DNA of 64,000 nt, from positions 3,600,001 to 3,664,000 of the forward strand of contig NZ_CP107030.1 of NCBI RefSeq assembly GCF_027474825.1, read 5' to 3'. The notes beneath the pieces are model-generated. The model was given only the letters and a program-made list of their open reading frames with translations, was not told the origin of the DNA and searched no databases. Shown one piece after another: positions 34,610 to 43,993 of this stretch (the stretch's first letter is position 1; each line of letters opens with the position of its first letter). This DNA is from Maribacter halichondriae. GTDB lineage: Bacteria; Bacteroidota; Bacteroidia; Flavobacteriales; Flavobacteriaceae. The translations under genes were made by a program, and so were the position numbers.

Positions 34610-36118
34610 TTAATTTGAGAGAGTGAATTCTCCGATGTCATAAACAATTACTTCAGATGTATTTTCAACAATTAAGCGTGTACCATCAGAAGATAAATTC
34701 ATTTCACTAATTGAATCAGGCGTATTTACTATTTCAATATCTAGCTTATCAATAGAACTATCAGTAACTCTATAAATTAATATTGCACCATTTGAGCTTG
34801 TAGCGAGCACTGAACCATTGGAAGATAATGTTATTCTTATACCTAAATTAAAAATATTACCATTGCTTCTAACTGTTTCACCCAATTGTAACCAATTATC
34901 ATTGATGTTTTCAAAAACTTTTACATAACCCATAGTTCTTCCTGCTGTTGTAGTACTTATTGCTAATCTATTTCCATTAGCAGAAAGACTTAACGTGGCA
35001 CCTAAAACATCATTTTCAGCTTCGCCATTGATTTTATTGCCCATCTGAATCCAATCATTGTTTTGAAACTTGTAAATTGTTATTTGACCAGTGCCATTTT
35101 GATAGCTACTCGCACCAACTGCCATTGTAAGTCCATCTTGAGATAAAGATACTCCAGAGCCAACAGCTGTGTTTATATCTCCAATAATATCAGACCCCAT
35201 TTGTTCCCATACTCCTCCATTGTTTTTAAAAACTCTTACAAGACCGAAGTCATCATCAAAATTGCCACTTCCATAAAAATTAGGGGCGCCTATAGCGATA
35301 ATAGACCCATCTGCTGATAAATCTGTTCCATTACCTCTGCTGCTTTTACCAAAATCATCAATCTCATTCCCGGTTTTGAGATCTTCGCCCACCTGAATCC
35401 ATTGGTTATTTACATTTTCATATACCCTTACAATACCTATTCCCATAAGGCTGGGGTCAGGACTGTTAAAATTTCTGTTTGATGAACCAACAGCTAAAAA
35501 ATTACCATCATTAGACATAATTAAAGAACTATTGGTGCCCCAAGCGCCCATATCAGGGTTATTGATATCATTACTTGTATTTGTTGTCCATGTAGAATCT
35601 TGAAAAAAATATGTCTTTACATTTACCGCACCATTTACGTTTTCTAGAATGGCTATGGTATTTCCGTCAAAAGATGTTGTAATATGCCTAGCGTCAATAG
35701 TAATTTTATCACCAACTTGATTTATAACAGGATTTACTATGGGTAATATACTTACAGTAATATCTTCTGAATCTTGCATTTGATCAGAATCAATGACGGT
35801 TATAGTTAGAATATGAACCCCTTCCATTAGATTATTTATTGTTAAACTAAAAGAGTTATTACTAGTACTAATATCTGTTGTTAAATTTTCTTGAATATCA
35901 CTTGATATTATCAATTCTAATTCAGAATCAACATCTTCCATATCATTTATTATTCCTTGGAAAATTATTTCATCACCGAAATTGAATGTAGCATCATTTT
36001 CAGGTGAAGTAATATTTATTGTCGGGGGTTGAAGTTCAAATTCCTCTTGAGGATCATTTTCATTACCACATGCAAAGATCAATATTGTTACAAAAAGGAT
36101 TGTAATTTTATTTTTCAT
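34610..36118 (-). CDS. Lipoprotein with Ig-like domain and FG-GAP/WD-like repeats
   Basis: This 502-residue protein starts at 36118 (MKNKITILFVTILIFAC) with lipobox ILIFAC, so it is anchored to the envelope. Residues ~30-120 form an Ig/cadherin-like sandwich (PTINITSPENDATFNFGD). The rest is at least six repeats of 45-55 residues built on a strand pair of the type S-DG--LAVG followed by V-VYEN-N-QWIQVG, suggesting a beta-propeller. No enzymatic motif is seen. It is the first cassette after the recombinase, starting 16 bp inside the boundary. Very AT-rich. It is probably a surface-exposed binding protein. Confidence 0.78.
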   Translation of the reverse strand: MKNKITILFVTILIFACGNENDPQEEFELQPPTINITSPENDATFNFGDEIIFQGIINDMEDVDSELELIISSDIQENLTTDISTSNNSFSLTINNLMEGVHILTITVIDSDQMQDSEDITVSILPIVNPVINQVGDKITIDARHITTSFDGNTIAILENVNGAVNVKTYFFQDSTWTTNTSNDINNPDMGAWGTNSSLIMSNDGNFLAVGSSNRNFNSPDPSLMGIGIVRVYENVNNQWIQVGEDLKTGNEIDDFGKSSRGNGTDLSADGSIIAIGAPNFYGSGNFDDDFGLVRVFKNNGGVWEQMGSDIIGDINTAVGSGVSLSQDGLTMAVGASSYQNGTGQITIYKFQNNDWIQMGNKINGEAENDVLGATLSLSANGNRLAISTTTAGRTMGYVKVFENINDNWLQLGETVRSNGNIFNLGIRITLSSNGSVLATSSNGAILIYRVTDSSIDKLDIEIVNTPDSISEMNLSSDGTRLIVENTSEVIVYDIGEFTLSN

Positions 36119-36133
36119 AATATTTTTTAATGA

Positions 36134-36204
36134 CATACAACTAGGTTATATACGCAGGTTTTATGTTCTTAGTCATCCAATTTGGGTGGCTATGCGCAGG
36201 TTCT
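36134..36204 (-). other. Possible attI-like recombination site
   Basis: This stretch lies between the recombinase stop (36251) and the first cassette gene. Read on minus, two direct repeats AACCTGCG(C/T)ATA (36190-36202 and 36149-36160) are 42 bp apart. The second is followed by the crossover-like GTTGTATG (36134-36141), the start of the lipoprotein cassette. The tag matches the reverse complement of the A2 right flank (GTTGTATGGC). CTATGCGC also occurs in the arms of A2. Function is inferred from position. Confidence 0.55.
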
Positions 36205-36250
36205 TGTCATTTTTATAACTCATATTTTTAACTCCGTATTCGATATAATA

Positions 36251-37369
36251 TTACAAATCATCAAATGGATTTTTGATTTTTTTAGACTATATTCTGTAAC
36301 ATGGGTATAAATCATAGTGGTCTTAGGATCATTATGACCCAATAATTCTTGAATATACCTCAAATCGGTTCCGTTCTCCAATAAATGGGTCGCGAAACTA
36401 TGCCTGACTCTGTGGAGGGTTATCCCCTTTTTTAATTCCAGATTTATAGAGAGATTCTTTGAGTACTAGTCTGGCGCTTGTGTTGGAATTCATTTCTTTT
36501 CCTAGGCCCTCGAATAAATAGCTTTTAGGTCGGTAGGCCTTAAAATATTCACGAAGTAGAACTAAAAATTTTTCCGAGAGTATAGTGTATCGGTCTTTTT
36601 TACCTTTTGCACTTCTAATAAAAAATTAATTTTCTTTTACTATCGACGTCGTTGATCTTTAAGGAAAGTGCCTCACCAATCCGTAATCCCGAAGAATAAA
36701 TAAGTGTCAATAAAGCTTTGTGCTTAAGGTTAGTAGTTGCATCCAATAAACCCTTAACTTCATCTTGGGTTAAGACTAGGGGTAGTTTTCTTGGCTTTCT
36801 TGGGCGTTCTATAGTTATTTGTTCAATCGGAATGCCTTTAAATTCAAAATACTTCTTTATGCCATTAATGCATTGGTTCTGATAACTTATTGACCTATTT
36901 GCCCTAATGATAAAATCATAGTTAAAACGCTCGATCGATTTGGCCGAGAACAAATCTAACTTCATACCTGAGATATATCGAAGATAGAATACTGTTACCT
37001 CGGCGTATGTATTGACCGTGTTTTCACTTAACCTTCTTTGCTGCATCCATTTTCTGAAGGCCGAAATACGTTGGGCATCGCTTTCCGATAAGGCGGGCAG
37101 TTCTATTTTTCTGGCCGTCGGAGGTGCTATTTTTTTAGAAGGCACCTGTAGTTTACTATAATCTACATAAAGCTTCATTTTTCGCAAATGGCGATATACC
37201 CGTTGTTTGTTCTCCGTTGAAAAAGGAATATAAAAAGCTTATGAGTATTGCTCCAAAGTACCTGGGGCATTTGTTTGACATGTTCCCTGATTTCATCGTC
37301 ATAGGCAAAAGCGATACCTAATTGTTCTTGGTCACGATGTAGAAATTTGGTAAGGGTCACTTTTTTCAT
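36251..37369 (-). CDS. Tyrosine recombinase/integrase (several frameshifts), probable cassette recombinase
   Basis: The gene is read in pieces; corrections at 37232-37236, ~36620-36625, ~36424-36433 and ~36277-36283 give ~372 residues from [14 protein letters not shown] to the ending N-P-F-D-D-L. An N-terminal extension of ~65 residues precedes the SAM-like core-binding domain ([20 protein letters not shown]). Catalytic residues are all encoded: Arg in [12 protein letters not shown], Lys in [25 protein letters not shown], and Tyr in MIYTHV. The IntI-specific insertion between the boxes is absent, so it is XerD-like. It is adjacent to the array and in the same orientation. Four breaks leave open whether it is intact. 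Confidence 0.78.
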
Positions 37370-37386
37370 AAGCGCAAACCGTGGGG

Positions 37387-39414
37387 TCACTCTTCCTCTG
37401 ATGAACCTGCCTCAATTTCTTCGTCGGCCTTGTTCAGGTTATTCTCCAAAATATTGAGTTTTTTTAATTTCTCTTTCCAAGTGGTAAGCGATGCCTTATG
37501 GGTTTCGACCCGTTTTATTACATCTTGTACCAAGGGGTTGTCTTCAGAGGCGTTCGAGAAAAATTGAAGGTTGTTCTCTAGCTGTCGTATCTCGTTCTTG
37601 CTTTCTTCTATTTTCCTGCGAATAAACGTACGTTCTTTATAAATGGCCTGCTCATCGTCTTTCTTGGCCAATTGTTGAATCTTGTTGCCATATTTCAGAA
37701 GTTCTGCCTCTTGTCGGCCTACGTTCAATTTACGAAAAAGAGCATCGATGGTCTTGTTGAATTTCTGATCGATATTCTTTTTGTTGAACGGTACACGACC
37801 ATAGGTCTTCCATTCGTCGATAAAGCCTTTGACTTTGGCCAAATCTTTCTTACGGTCACCGCTAAGCTCAAATGTCTTGATAGTTTCAAGGCATTTGTTC
37901 TTTTTTTCAAGGTTTTCGGCTTCTTCTTTATGCGCCACGTTCTTCAAGGCATGTAAGCGATCAAAATAATGGTTGCAGGCGGCCTTGAATTCTTTCCGGA
38001 TCGAATCGGAAAATTTTCGGGGTACGTGGCCTATTTTCTTCCACTCGGCCTGAATGCGTTTCATTTCTTGGGTGGCCGTGTTCCATTCTTCACTGTCTTT
38101 TAATGAAATGGCAAGATTCAAAAGTTCGCGTTTTTGGTCAAGATTCTTCTGTTGCTCGCTCTTTAGATTTTTGTAAAAGGAATTTTTTGACCGGTTAAAA
38201 CTACGTACCGCCTCTTTGAAACTGGCCCACGTTTGTTCGTTTACCCTTTGGGGTACTTTACCTGCTTTAAAAAAAGCATTGCGCAGTTCTTCTATCTGTT
38301 TTATCTGTTGCTGCAAGGCCTTATGGTTTGTGGCAATATGTGCGGCAACCTTGGTGATATCATCGATAATTTCTTGCTTTTTCACCAAGTTTTGCTCGTA
38401 ACTCTTTTCTAACTCGTTATAGTAGGCTTGACGACGCTGGTGCATTGCTTTGGTCGCATTGCTAAACCGCTCCCAGATAGCTTCACGATGTTCTTGGCCT
38501 ACGGGCCCGATATCTTCTTTCCAGATTTTATGAAGCGTCTGTAGTTCTCGAAACGCCTTGTTCATGTCTGGTTCATTGGCCAATGCCTCGGCCTGTTCCG
38601 CAATTTTGGTCTTTTCTTCGAGATTATGCTTGAAATCAAGGTCGCGCAGTTCTCGGTTGATGTGCAAAAAATCATAGAAGATCTCGATATGGTGATGGTA
38701 CGTTTTCCAAACGTCGTTATAGTGTGTTCGGGGTACCGGCCCGGCATTTCGCCAACGTTCTTGAATATCCTTGAAATTTCTGTAGGTCGTGTTGATATCT
38801 TCCTCGACGTTGACGAGACCTTTTAGTTCTTCAATGATCTGTAGTCGATCGGCGAGATTCTGTTTGTGGCTTTTTTCAAGGTTCTTGTAATATTGATTGC
38901 GCTTTTCACGATACTCTTTGTAAACTTCGTTGAACTGCCTTTTGGTTACCGAATTGTACCTGAAATCTACTTCGTTTCCTCCGTTGCCGATAAAGTCTTC
39001 TTTCTTGTGTTCCAAAAATTCTTGAAACTTAAGGTCGAACTCATGTTTAATGCCATCGACATGTTTTCTGATGGCCTGAACCTTTTCGTTTCGGATGAGA
39101 CGTTGCAGCTCTCCGACGAGATTTTCCATCGACATGGAATGATAATCCAAAATGGGAATATGATGGCGGTGATGGTTGTCGGCGTCTTCGGCGTCTTCCG
39201 CATTTTCTTCGTCGATTTCTTCAAGAACCTTGTCGGATTCGTCCTTCGTGTTCTCTTCCACTTTGGTATCGGATTCAGGCAGCGCATCGGACGATTTTTC
39301 TTTTTCCGTAGGCATTTCGGTACTTTTCTCCGGTTCGGTTTTCGAATCGGTAGTTACCAAAAGTTGTTGTTCTTCAGCCGTTTCGGGCTGATCTTGTTCG
39401 TTCTCTTCCAGCAT
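37387..39414 (-). CDS. DUF349 domain-containing protein
   Basis: This 675-residue protein starts with a low-complexity acidic region (~1-85, rich in E, D, T). At least five DUF349 repeats of ~70 residues follow, each with the pattern W-AG-VPR---N--W--F (RWRNAGPVPRTHYNDVWKTY; FFKAGKVPQRVNEQTWASFK; EWKKIGHVPRKFSDSIRKEF). These are helical. Function is not established; bacterial members are cytoplasmic and common in Bacteroidota. It marks the inner edge of the core genome next to the recombinase, whose start is 18 bp from its stop. Confidence 0.9.
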   Translation of the reverse strand: MLEENEQDQPETAEEQQLLVTTDSKTEPEKSTEMPTEKEKSSDALPESDTKVEENTKDESDKVLEEIDEENAEDAEDADNHHRHHIPILDYHSMSMENLVGELQRLIRNEKVQAIRKHVDGIKHEFDLKFQEFLEHKKEDFIGNGGNEVDFRYNSVTKRQFNEVYKEYREKRNQYYKNLEKSHKQNLADRLQIIEELKGLVNVEEDINTTYRNFKDIQERWRNAGPVPRTHYNDVWKTYHHHIEIFYDFLHINRELRDLDFKHNLEEKTKIAEQAEALANEPDMNKAFRELQTLHKIWKEDIGPVGQEHREAIWERFSNATKAMHQRRQAYYNELEKSYEQNLVKKQEIIDDITKVAAHIATNHKALQQQIKQIEELRNAFFKAGKVPQRVNEQTWASFKEAVRSFNRSKNSFYKNLKSEQQKNLDQKRELLNLAISLKDSEEWNTATQEMKRIQAEWKKIGHVPRKFSDSIRKEFKAACNHYFDRLHALKNVAHKEEAENLEKKNKCLETIKTFELSGDRKKDLAKVKGFIDEWKTYGRVPFNKKNIDQKFNKTIDALFRKLNVGRQEAELLKYGNKIQQLAKKDDEQAIYKERTFIRRKIEESKNEIRQLENNLQFFSNASEDNPLVQDVIKRVETHKASLTTWKEKLKKLNILENNLNKADEEIEAGSSEEE

Positions 39415-39520
39415 TAGGTCAAATTGTTTCTCGGCCCGCCAAGGCTATTGTAAGATAGTGACATCGGTGCGAACGCCAAAATTATAGTGGTTCTTTTTGT
39501 TTTTGTAATGACTGGGAATA

Positions 39521-40264
39521 CTAGACTTTGTTCCAGATTCTCCAAGCCTTTTCGGCCTGTAGTTCCAACATACGTAGGCCGTTGCATATCGTCGCGCCCT
39601 GCTTTTCGCCCTCCTTCAGAAAAGCGCTTTTTATGGGATTATAGATAAGGTCGAACAAAAGATGTTTTTCACTCAAATACCCATATGGAATGTTCGGTCT
39701 GTCATCAATATTAGGATGTGTACCCAACGGAGTGCAGTTCACCAAAACCGTAAAATCTTCTAGCATTTTTTCATCCAAATCACCGTACGATATTTGCCCA
39801 TTATGGGCATTTCTGGAAACGAACGTGTAGCCCATACCGATTTCATCGAAAACGAAGGCTACCGCTTTTGAAGCGCCGCCCGTGCCGAGGATCAGGGCGC
39901 GTGTATGATGCTTTTTCAAAAATGGCGTGATGGATTTTTTAAATCCGTAAATGTCGGTGTTATACCCTTTTAGCCCTTTTTTAGTAAATTTTATGGTATT
40001 TACCGCGCCGATTTTCTTAGCTTTTGTACCCAGGATGTCCAAATAAGGGATAATCGCTTCCTTATAGGGAATGGTGACATTCAACCCTTTTAGATTATTT
40101 TCATTATTGATAAGTTCTGGAAACTCCTCGATATCCTTGAGGTCGAAGTTTTCATAAGAATGGCCTTCAAGGCACAACTTTTCAAACTTTTTGGTGAAGT
40201 AACCTTGCGAGAAAGAATAAGAAATATTCCTTCCAATGAGTCCGAACCTCTTTTTTTCTCCCAT
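39521..40264 (-). CDS. aroE: Shikimate dehydrogenase
   Basis: This 247-residue NADP-dependent enzyme of the shikimate pathway reduces 3-dehydroshikimate to shikimate. The substrate-binding region is FGLIGRNISYSFSQGYF, with the catalytic Lys in LNVTIPYKEAI and Asp in GYNTDIYGF. The nucleotide-binding glycines are in LILGTGGASKAVAFV. NCTPLGTHP is a further family signature. It is slightly short compared with enterobacterial AroE, as usual in Bacteroidota. A short-unit tandem repeat lies between it and the DUF368 gene. Confidence 0.93.
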   Translation of the reverse strand: MGEKKRFGLIGRNISYSFSQGYFTKKFEKLCLEGHSYENFDLKDIEEFPELINNENNLKGLNVTIPYKEAIIPYLDILGTKAKKIGAVNTIKFTKKGLKGYNTDIYGFKKSITPFLKKHHTRALILGTGGASKAVAFVFDEIGMGYTFVSRNAHNGQISYGDLDEKMLEDFTVLVNCTPLGTHPNIDDRPNIPYGYLSEKHLLFDLIYNPIKSAFLKEGEKQGATICNGLRMLELQAEKAWRIWNKV

Positions 40265-40293
40265 TTCTTGCTATACTACCTCTATTTTCTTTT

Positions 40294-40359
40294 CTTCCAA
40301 CTTCCAACTTCCAACTTCGTGCTTCCAACTTTGTGCTTCCTACCTCATGCTTCCAACTC
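40294..40359. repeat. Short tandem repeats of CTTCCAACTT type
   Basis: Units of ~7-16 bp derived from CTTCCAACTT recur about seven times with variants (CTTCGTG, CTTTGTG, CTCATG). The array ends inside the 3' tip of the DUF368 gene. It looks like slippage-prone intergenic filler. Confidence 0.75.
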
Positions 40360-41371
40360 CCTTATCCCTGTTTTTTCCATACCAATCCAAAGCCAACAAA
40401 ATAAGAATTCCTATAGCAACAAAAAAAAATGCCCACCAGGTTTCCGAATTTGTAAAATCAGGAAGATAGCGTTCGTAGTTCACAATGATTTCCTTGCCAT
40501 TGCTGTCCAAAAAAACCTGCCCTTCGCCGTTGGTTTTAAAGATGGTTCGCTTCCAAGGCCATACGACCCCTAAAGAGCCGGTAATAAAACCTATGATTAC
40601 GGCAGTTGTAATGTGCTTGTAATGCTTCAATACATAGGTCAATAGATGCGATAGGCTTACGAGACCCGCAGCGGAGCCCAATGTGAATACGGCCAAAATT
40701 TTTAGCGTATGCATGCGCTCATCGTTTTCCATAAAACTGAAATCGCCCCTGAAAATTTCGCCAAAGGTCTCGTAAAGCGCATTGACCGAATCGACCAACA
40801 GCAACACGTAATTTCCTAATAAAATGAGTATAAACGAACCGGAAAGTCCGGGTAGGGTCATTCCTGAAACGCTGATCATACCACAAAGAAAAATGAACAA
40901 GAGATTGTCGTTTTCTTTCGCAGGACTCAAAAAACTGATGGATATGCCTACGATAAGGCCAATGATACCCGCCGTGATGGTCTTTTTGTTCCAATGTTCG
41001 AAATCTTTTGAAATGTAGTAGATCGAACCCAATATCATACCGAAAAAAGCGGACCATACATAAAGTTCTTTTCGTTCAAGAAAATAGTCCAACACTTGGG
41101 ATACGCTGAAATAACTGATCAGCATGCCCGAAATGAGCAAAATCAAAAAAGTACCGTTTATATATCGGTAGAAACTTTTGAAGCGTCCGCCGAAAAGCAA
41201 TTTGAGGGCTTTACCGTTTATTTTTTGCAGGGAATAGATAAACTCTTCATAAAACCCACCGACAAAGGCAACGATACCGCCAGAAACGCCGGGCACCTTG
41301 TTCGCCGCGCCCATACAAAGGCCCTTGACGACCAAAAAGAACTTGTCAATAAATGATCGTGGGTGGTGCAT
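40340..41371 (-). CDS. DUF368 membrane protein (PopT-type undecaprenyl-phosphate carrier family)
   Basis: This 343-residue polytopic protein has the two DUF368 hallmarks: VPGVSGGIVAFVGGFYEEFI near the N-terminus and LPGLSGSFILILLGNY near residue 190. About eight to ten membrane helices are predicted. DUF368 proteins include PopT, implicated in recycling undecaprenyl phosphate across the cytoplasmic membrane for envelope synthesis. It follows a second family member 12 bp upstream. The last residues (KGVGSMR) are encoded within a tandem repeat. Confidence 0.88.
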   Translation of the reverse strand: MHHPRSFIDKFFLVVKGLCMGAANKVPGVSGGIVAFVGGFYEEFIYSLQKINGKALKLLFGGRFKSFYRYINGTFLILLISGMLISYFSVSQVLDYFLERKELYVWSAFFGMILGSIYYISKDFEHWNKKTITAGIIGLIVGISISFLSPAKENDNLLFIFLCGMISVSGMTLPGLSGSFILILLGNYVLLLVDSVNALYETFGEIFRGDFSFMENDERMHTLKILAVFTLGSAAGLVSLSHLLTYVLKHYKHITTAVIIGFITGSLGVVWPWKRTIFKTNGEGQVFLDSNGKEIIVNYERYLPDFTNSETWWAFFFVAIGILILLALDWYGKNRDKGVGSMR

Positions 41372-41383
41372 TCAGAGCAGGAC

Positions 41384-42301
41384 TTATTTTTTTGAGGCTA
41401 CTTTTTCAAGTATAAAAATAAGGGAAAAACCTAGGATTGCGGCGATTACGGCATATATTAATTGATGCTCGCCATCGAAATGGAGGGGCAGCACATTTTC
41501 ATCTTTTAAAACGACTAATTTCTTACCGATGGTCTTGGTTTCCAAAATTCTTTTCCAAGGCCAAATTTTGTTCAACGAACCCAAAATAAATCCGGTTAAA
41601 ACGGCCAAGGTTATATTTTTATGGTGTTCGAACATCCATTTCAAAACTTTGGCGAAACTCAATACGCCGAAGATCATGCCCAAGGCCATGGTTATCAAAA
41701 TCGTAAGGTTTTTTTCATCCAAGGCATCTATCACCGTTTTGTATGCCCCTAACAGCACGAGAATATAAGAGCCCGATATTCCGGGTAGGATCATGGCACA
41801 AATGGCCAAAGCCCCTGCAAAAAAAATAAAAGGCAGGCTGTCGGTATTTTGCGATGGCGGTAAGGTAGTAATGTAAAAGGCTACGACAGCACCTAATATT
41901 AGTAATATAAAAGTTGCGGCATTCCACTTTTTTATCGCCTTGGCCACAATGATGACACTGGCCAATACCAAACCAAAGAAGAAAGACCAAAGGGGTATAG
42001 GTTCATTTTCCAATAACCATTTAATCAACTTCGTAAAGGAAAGTATACTGATTGCCATACCTAGTAGCAGGGTAATGAGAAAATTACCGTTCAGTGCCGT
42101 CCAAAAGCTTTTAAAACCTTCTTGCCGCCATAACTTGAACGTTTGCAGATTGACATTGTTGATGGTGCCTATAAATTCCTCATAGATACCGGCCACGAAG
42201 GCAATCGTACCACCGGAAACCCCTGGTACCAATTCTGCGATGCCCATCGCCATACCTTTTAAAAGGATAAAAAAGTGTTGAAGAAAACTACGTTTTTTCA
42301 T
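41384..42301 (-). CDS. DUF368 membrane protein (PopT family paralogue)
   Basis: This 305-residue homologue of the next gene has VPGVSGGTIAFVAGIYEEFI and LPGISGSYILVLLGAY at equivalent positions and the same helix pattern. It is shorter: the other copy carries extra residues between the last helices. Two family members in tandem suggest specialisation for different lipid carriers or conditions. That is inference. It leads the two-gene unit. Confidence 0.88.
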   Translation of the reverse strand: MKKRSFLQHFFILLKGMAMGIAELVPGVSGGTIAFVAGIYEEFIGTINNVNLQTFKLWRQEGFKSFWTALNGNFLITLLLGMAISILSFTKLIKWLLENEPIPLWSFFFGLVLASVIIVAKAIKKWNAATFILLILGAVVAFYITTLPPSQNTDSLPFIFFAGALAICAMILPGISGSYILVLLGAYKTVIDALDEKNLTILITMALGMIFGVLSFAKVLKWMFEHHKNITLAVLTGFILGSLNKIWPWKRILETKTIGKKLVVLKDENVLPLHFDGEHQLIYAVIAAILGFSLIFILEKVASKK

Positions 42302-42495
42302 TTCCGTTCGTTAAAACTGTTTTCTGATCAGGATATAATCCTAAAGAAATAAATATTTAAGAAAATTGGGATAATTTATAAAGGAAACAAAAATACCCTT
42401 TTTATTCCCACCAGTGGGTTCAATACTCCAAACCATGCTTCGAAATGATAAAGGTCAATTCCTTTTAATGCCTCGTGGGCTTGCCCCTAGGTAGT

Positions 42496-43896
42496 TTACT
42501 TAGAAGCTTTTCTGACTTTGGAAATAACGGCCATTGCCCATTCGGTTTCAGCAAATTGTCCAAATTCCTCCTCAAAGAGATATAGTTTGTCGATATCTTC
42601 TTTGAGTGCATGGGTAAAGGCGATACGGGCGTTTACCTTGTCATCGGCCAAAAGATGAAAACCTGCCGTTTTATAAAGTAACCGGGCACTGTCAGGATAA
42701 AATTCGATGCCGCGCTCGAGAATATCAAGGGCACACGGTATATCGTTGTTCAAACGTGCGACCTCGGCCCATTTTAGCCAAGTATCTAATTCATAATTGC
42801 CTAGATCTACGGCTTGTTTGTAGGCATAATCGGATTGGTCATAATTTTTTAAGGCTGCGTAAATCGATGCACATTTTTTCCAGTAACTCGGATTTTCACC
42901 ATCAATGTTCAAGGCTTTGTTGATATAGTAAAGCGCCTTTTTATAATTTCTTTTTTGAGCATAAAAATTGGTAATGGCCAGCCAACCCTTATCCAGCAGA
43001 GGGTCCTCATGAACTGTCTGATAGTAGTAGTATTTGGCCATGTCATTATTGTCTAACTTTTCATAGCATTTGCCGATGCGCAAATAGGCATGTGACGTAG
43101 GATCTTCAATTTTGATGGTAGTCTCGTAATTTTCGATGGCGTCGAGATATTTTCCCAATTTCTCCAATACCTTGCCTTTTTCGAAATAAGCCCCGATAAA
43201 TGAATCATCGGAAATTATGGCAAAATCATAGGCCGTAAGTGCCTCATTGTACATCTTCTTAGAGAAATACTGTTTGCCCAATTGATGCCATGCCACTTCG
43301 CAATAGGGGTTTCTTTCCAAATAATCGTTCAAATAGACTATGGCGCCATCATAGTCTTCTAAAAATTCGAAGCAATAGATAACATTGTAGAGCGAAGAAT
43401 AGTCTTGCTCATCATAGTTGACGCACTTTATAAAATTGTCTTTGGCGCTCTTGAAATCATCCATAAAAAGATATTCCATGCCCAATAGGGAATGAATATC
43501 AAAACTATCATTGGCCAGGTCGAGCGCTTTTTGCAACAGGTTGACCGCCGCCTCGTGATTATCTTTTTTAGAATATATATTGGCCCGTTGAATATAGATT
43601 TCTTCGTTAGAACTGTCCAATAGTTGAAGTTCATCCAATAATTGTTCAGCCAGATCAAGGTTGTTCTCAAAGACCAGGACTTCTACATCCAATAATTTTA
43701 GTTCGATGGAGTGCGGATGTTGTTGTAGCCCGATTTTAATGGCTTTTTTGGCCAAAGCAATTTTTCCGTTGTTGAGATAGTGGTGTATGATGTCTTCAAA
43801 ATCCTCCGCGTCGAAGAAATAAACGTCGTCGGTTTTGAGCATGGATTCAAACTTGGCTATGGGCTGGCTGGGTCTTTCGTTAGATTCTAACGCCAT
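42496..43896 (-). CDS. Tetratricopeptide repeat protein
   Basis: This 466-residue cytoplasmic protein has no signal peptide. From residue ~40 it consists of about twelve TPR-like helical pairs (EEIYIQRANIYSKKDNHEAA; YLRIGKCYEKLDNNDMAKYY; SYWKKCASIYAALKNYDQSD), which form a superhelix for protein binding. The partner is unknown. It lies ~100 bp from the aminotransferase gene, on the same strand. Confidence 0.88.
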   Translation of the reverse strand: MALESNERPSQPIAKFESMLKTDDVYFFDAEDFEDIIHHYLNNGKIALAKKAIKIGLQQHPHSIELKLLDVEVLVFENNLDLAEQLLDELQLLDSSNEEIYIQRANIYSKKDNHEAAVNLLQKALDLANDSFDIHSLLGMEYLFMDDFKSAKDNFIKCVNYDEQDYSSLYNVIYCFEFLEDYDGAIVYLNDYLERNPYCEVAWHQLGKQYFSKKMYNEALTAYDFAIISDDSFIGAYFEKGKVLEKLGKYLDAIENYETTIKIEDPTSHAYLRIGKCYEKLDNNDMAKYYYYQTVHEDPLLDKGWLAITNFYAQKRNYKKALYYINKALNIDGENPSYWKKCASIYAALKNYDQSDYAYKQAVDLGNYELDTWLKWAEVARLNNDIPCALDILERGIEFYPDSARLLYKTAGFHLLADDKVNARIAFTHALKEDIDKLYLFEEEFGQFAETEWAMAVISKVRKASK

Positions 43897-43993
43897 AGGA
43901 AGGTTTTGGTTAAACTACGGATTTAAAAGTACTCCTTTGAGGATACTTAAAATTCCAGATTTGGGCTTTATTATTAACAAATTAGTTAACAAA

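Noticed and set aside
25811..36250. Reading the region as a phage-defence island
   Set aside because: There are two toxin-antitoxin pairs but no recognised defence genes. Toxin-antitoxin pairs are also the usual stabilisers of integron arrays.
38866..39417. Long plus-strand frame (183 residues) opposite the DUF349 gene
   Set aside because: It is the antisense shadow of the highly charged coiled-coil coding sequence; its hydrophobic, Phe-rich composition is what the reverse complement of Glu/Lys codons gives.
40294..40359. CRISPR array
   Set aside because: Units are only ~7-16 bp with no spacers and no cas genes nearby; it is a simple tandem repeat. The same applies to 61648-61691.
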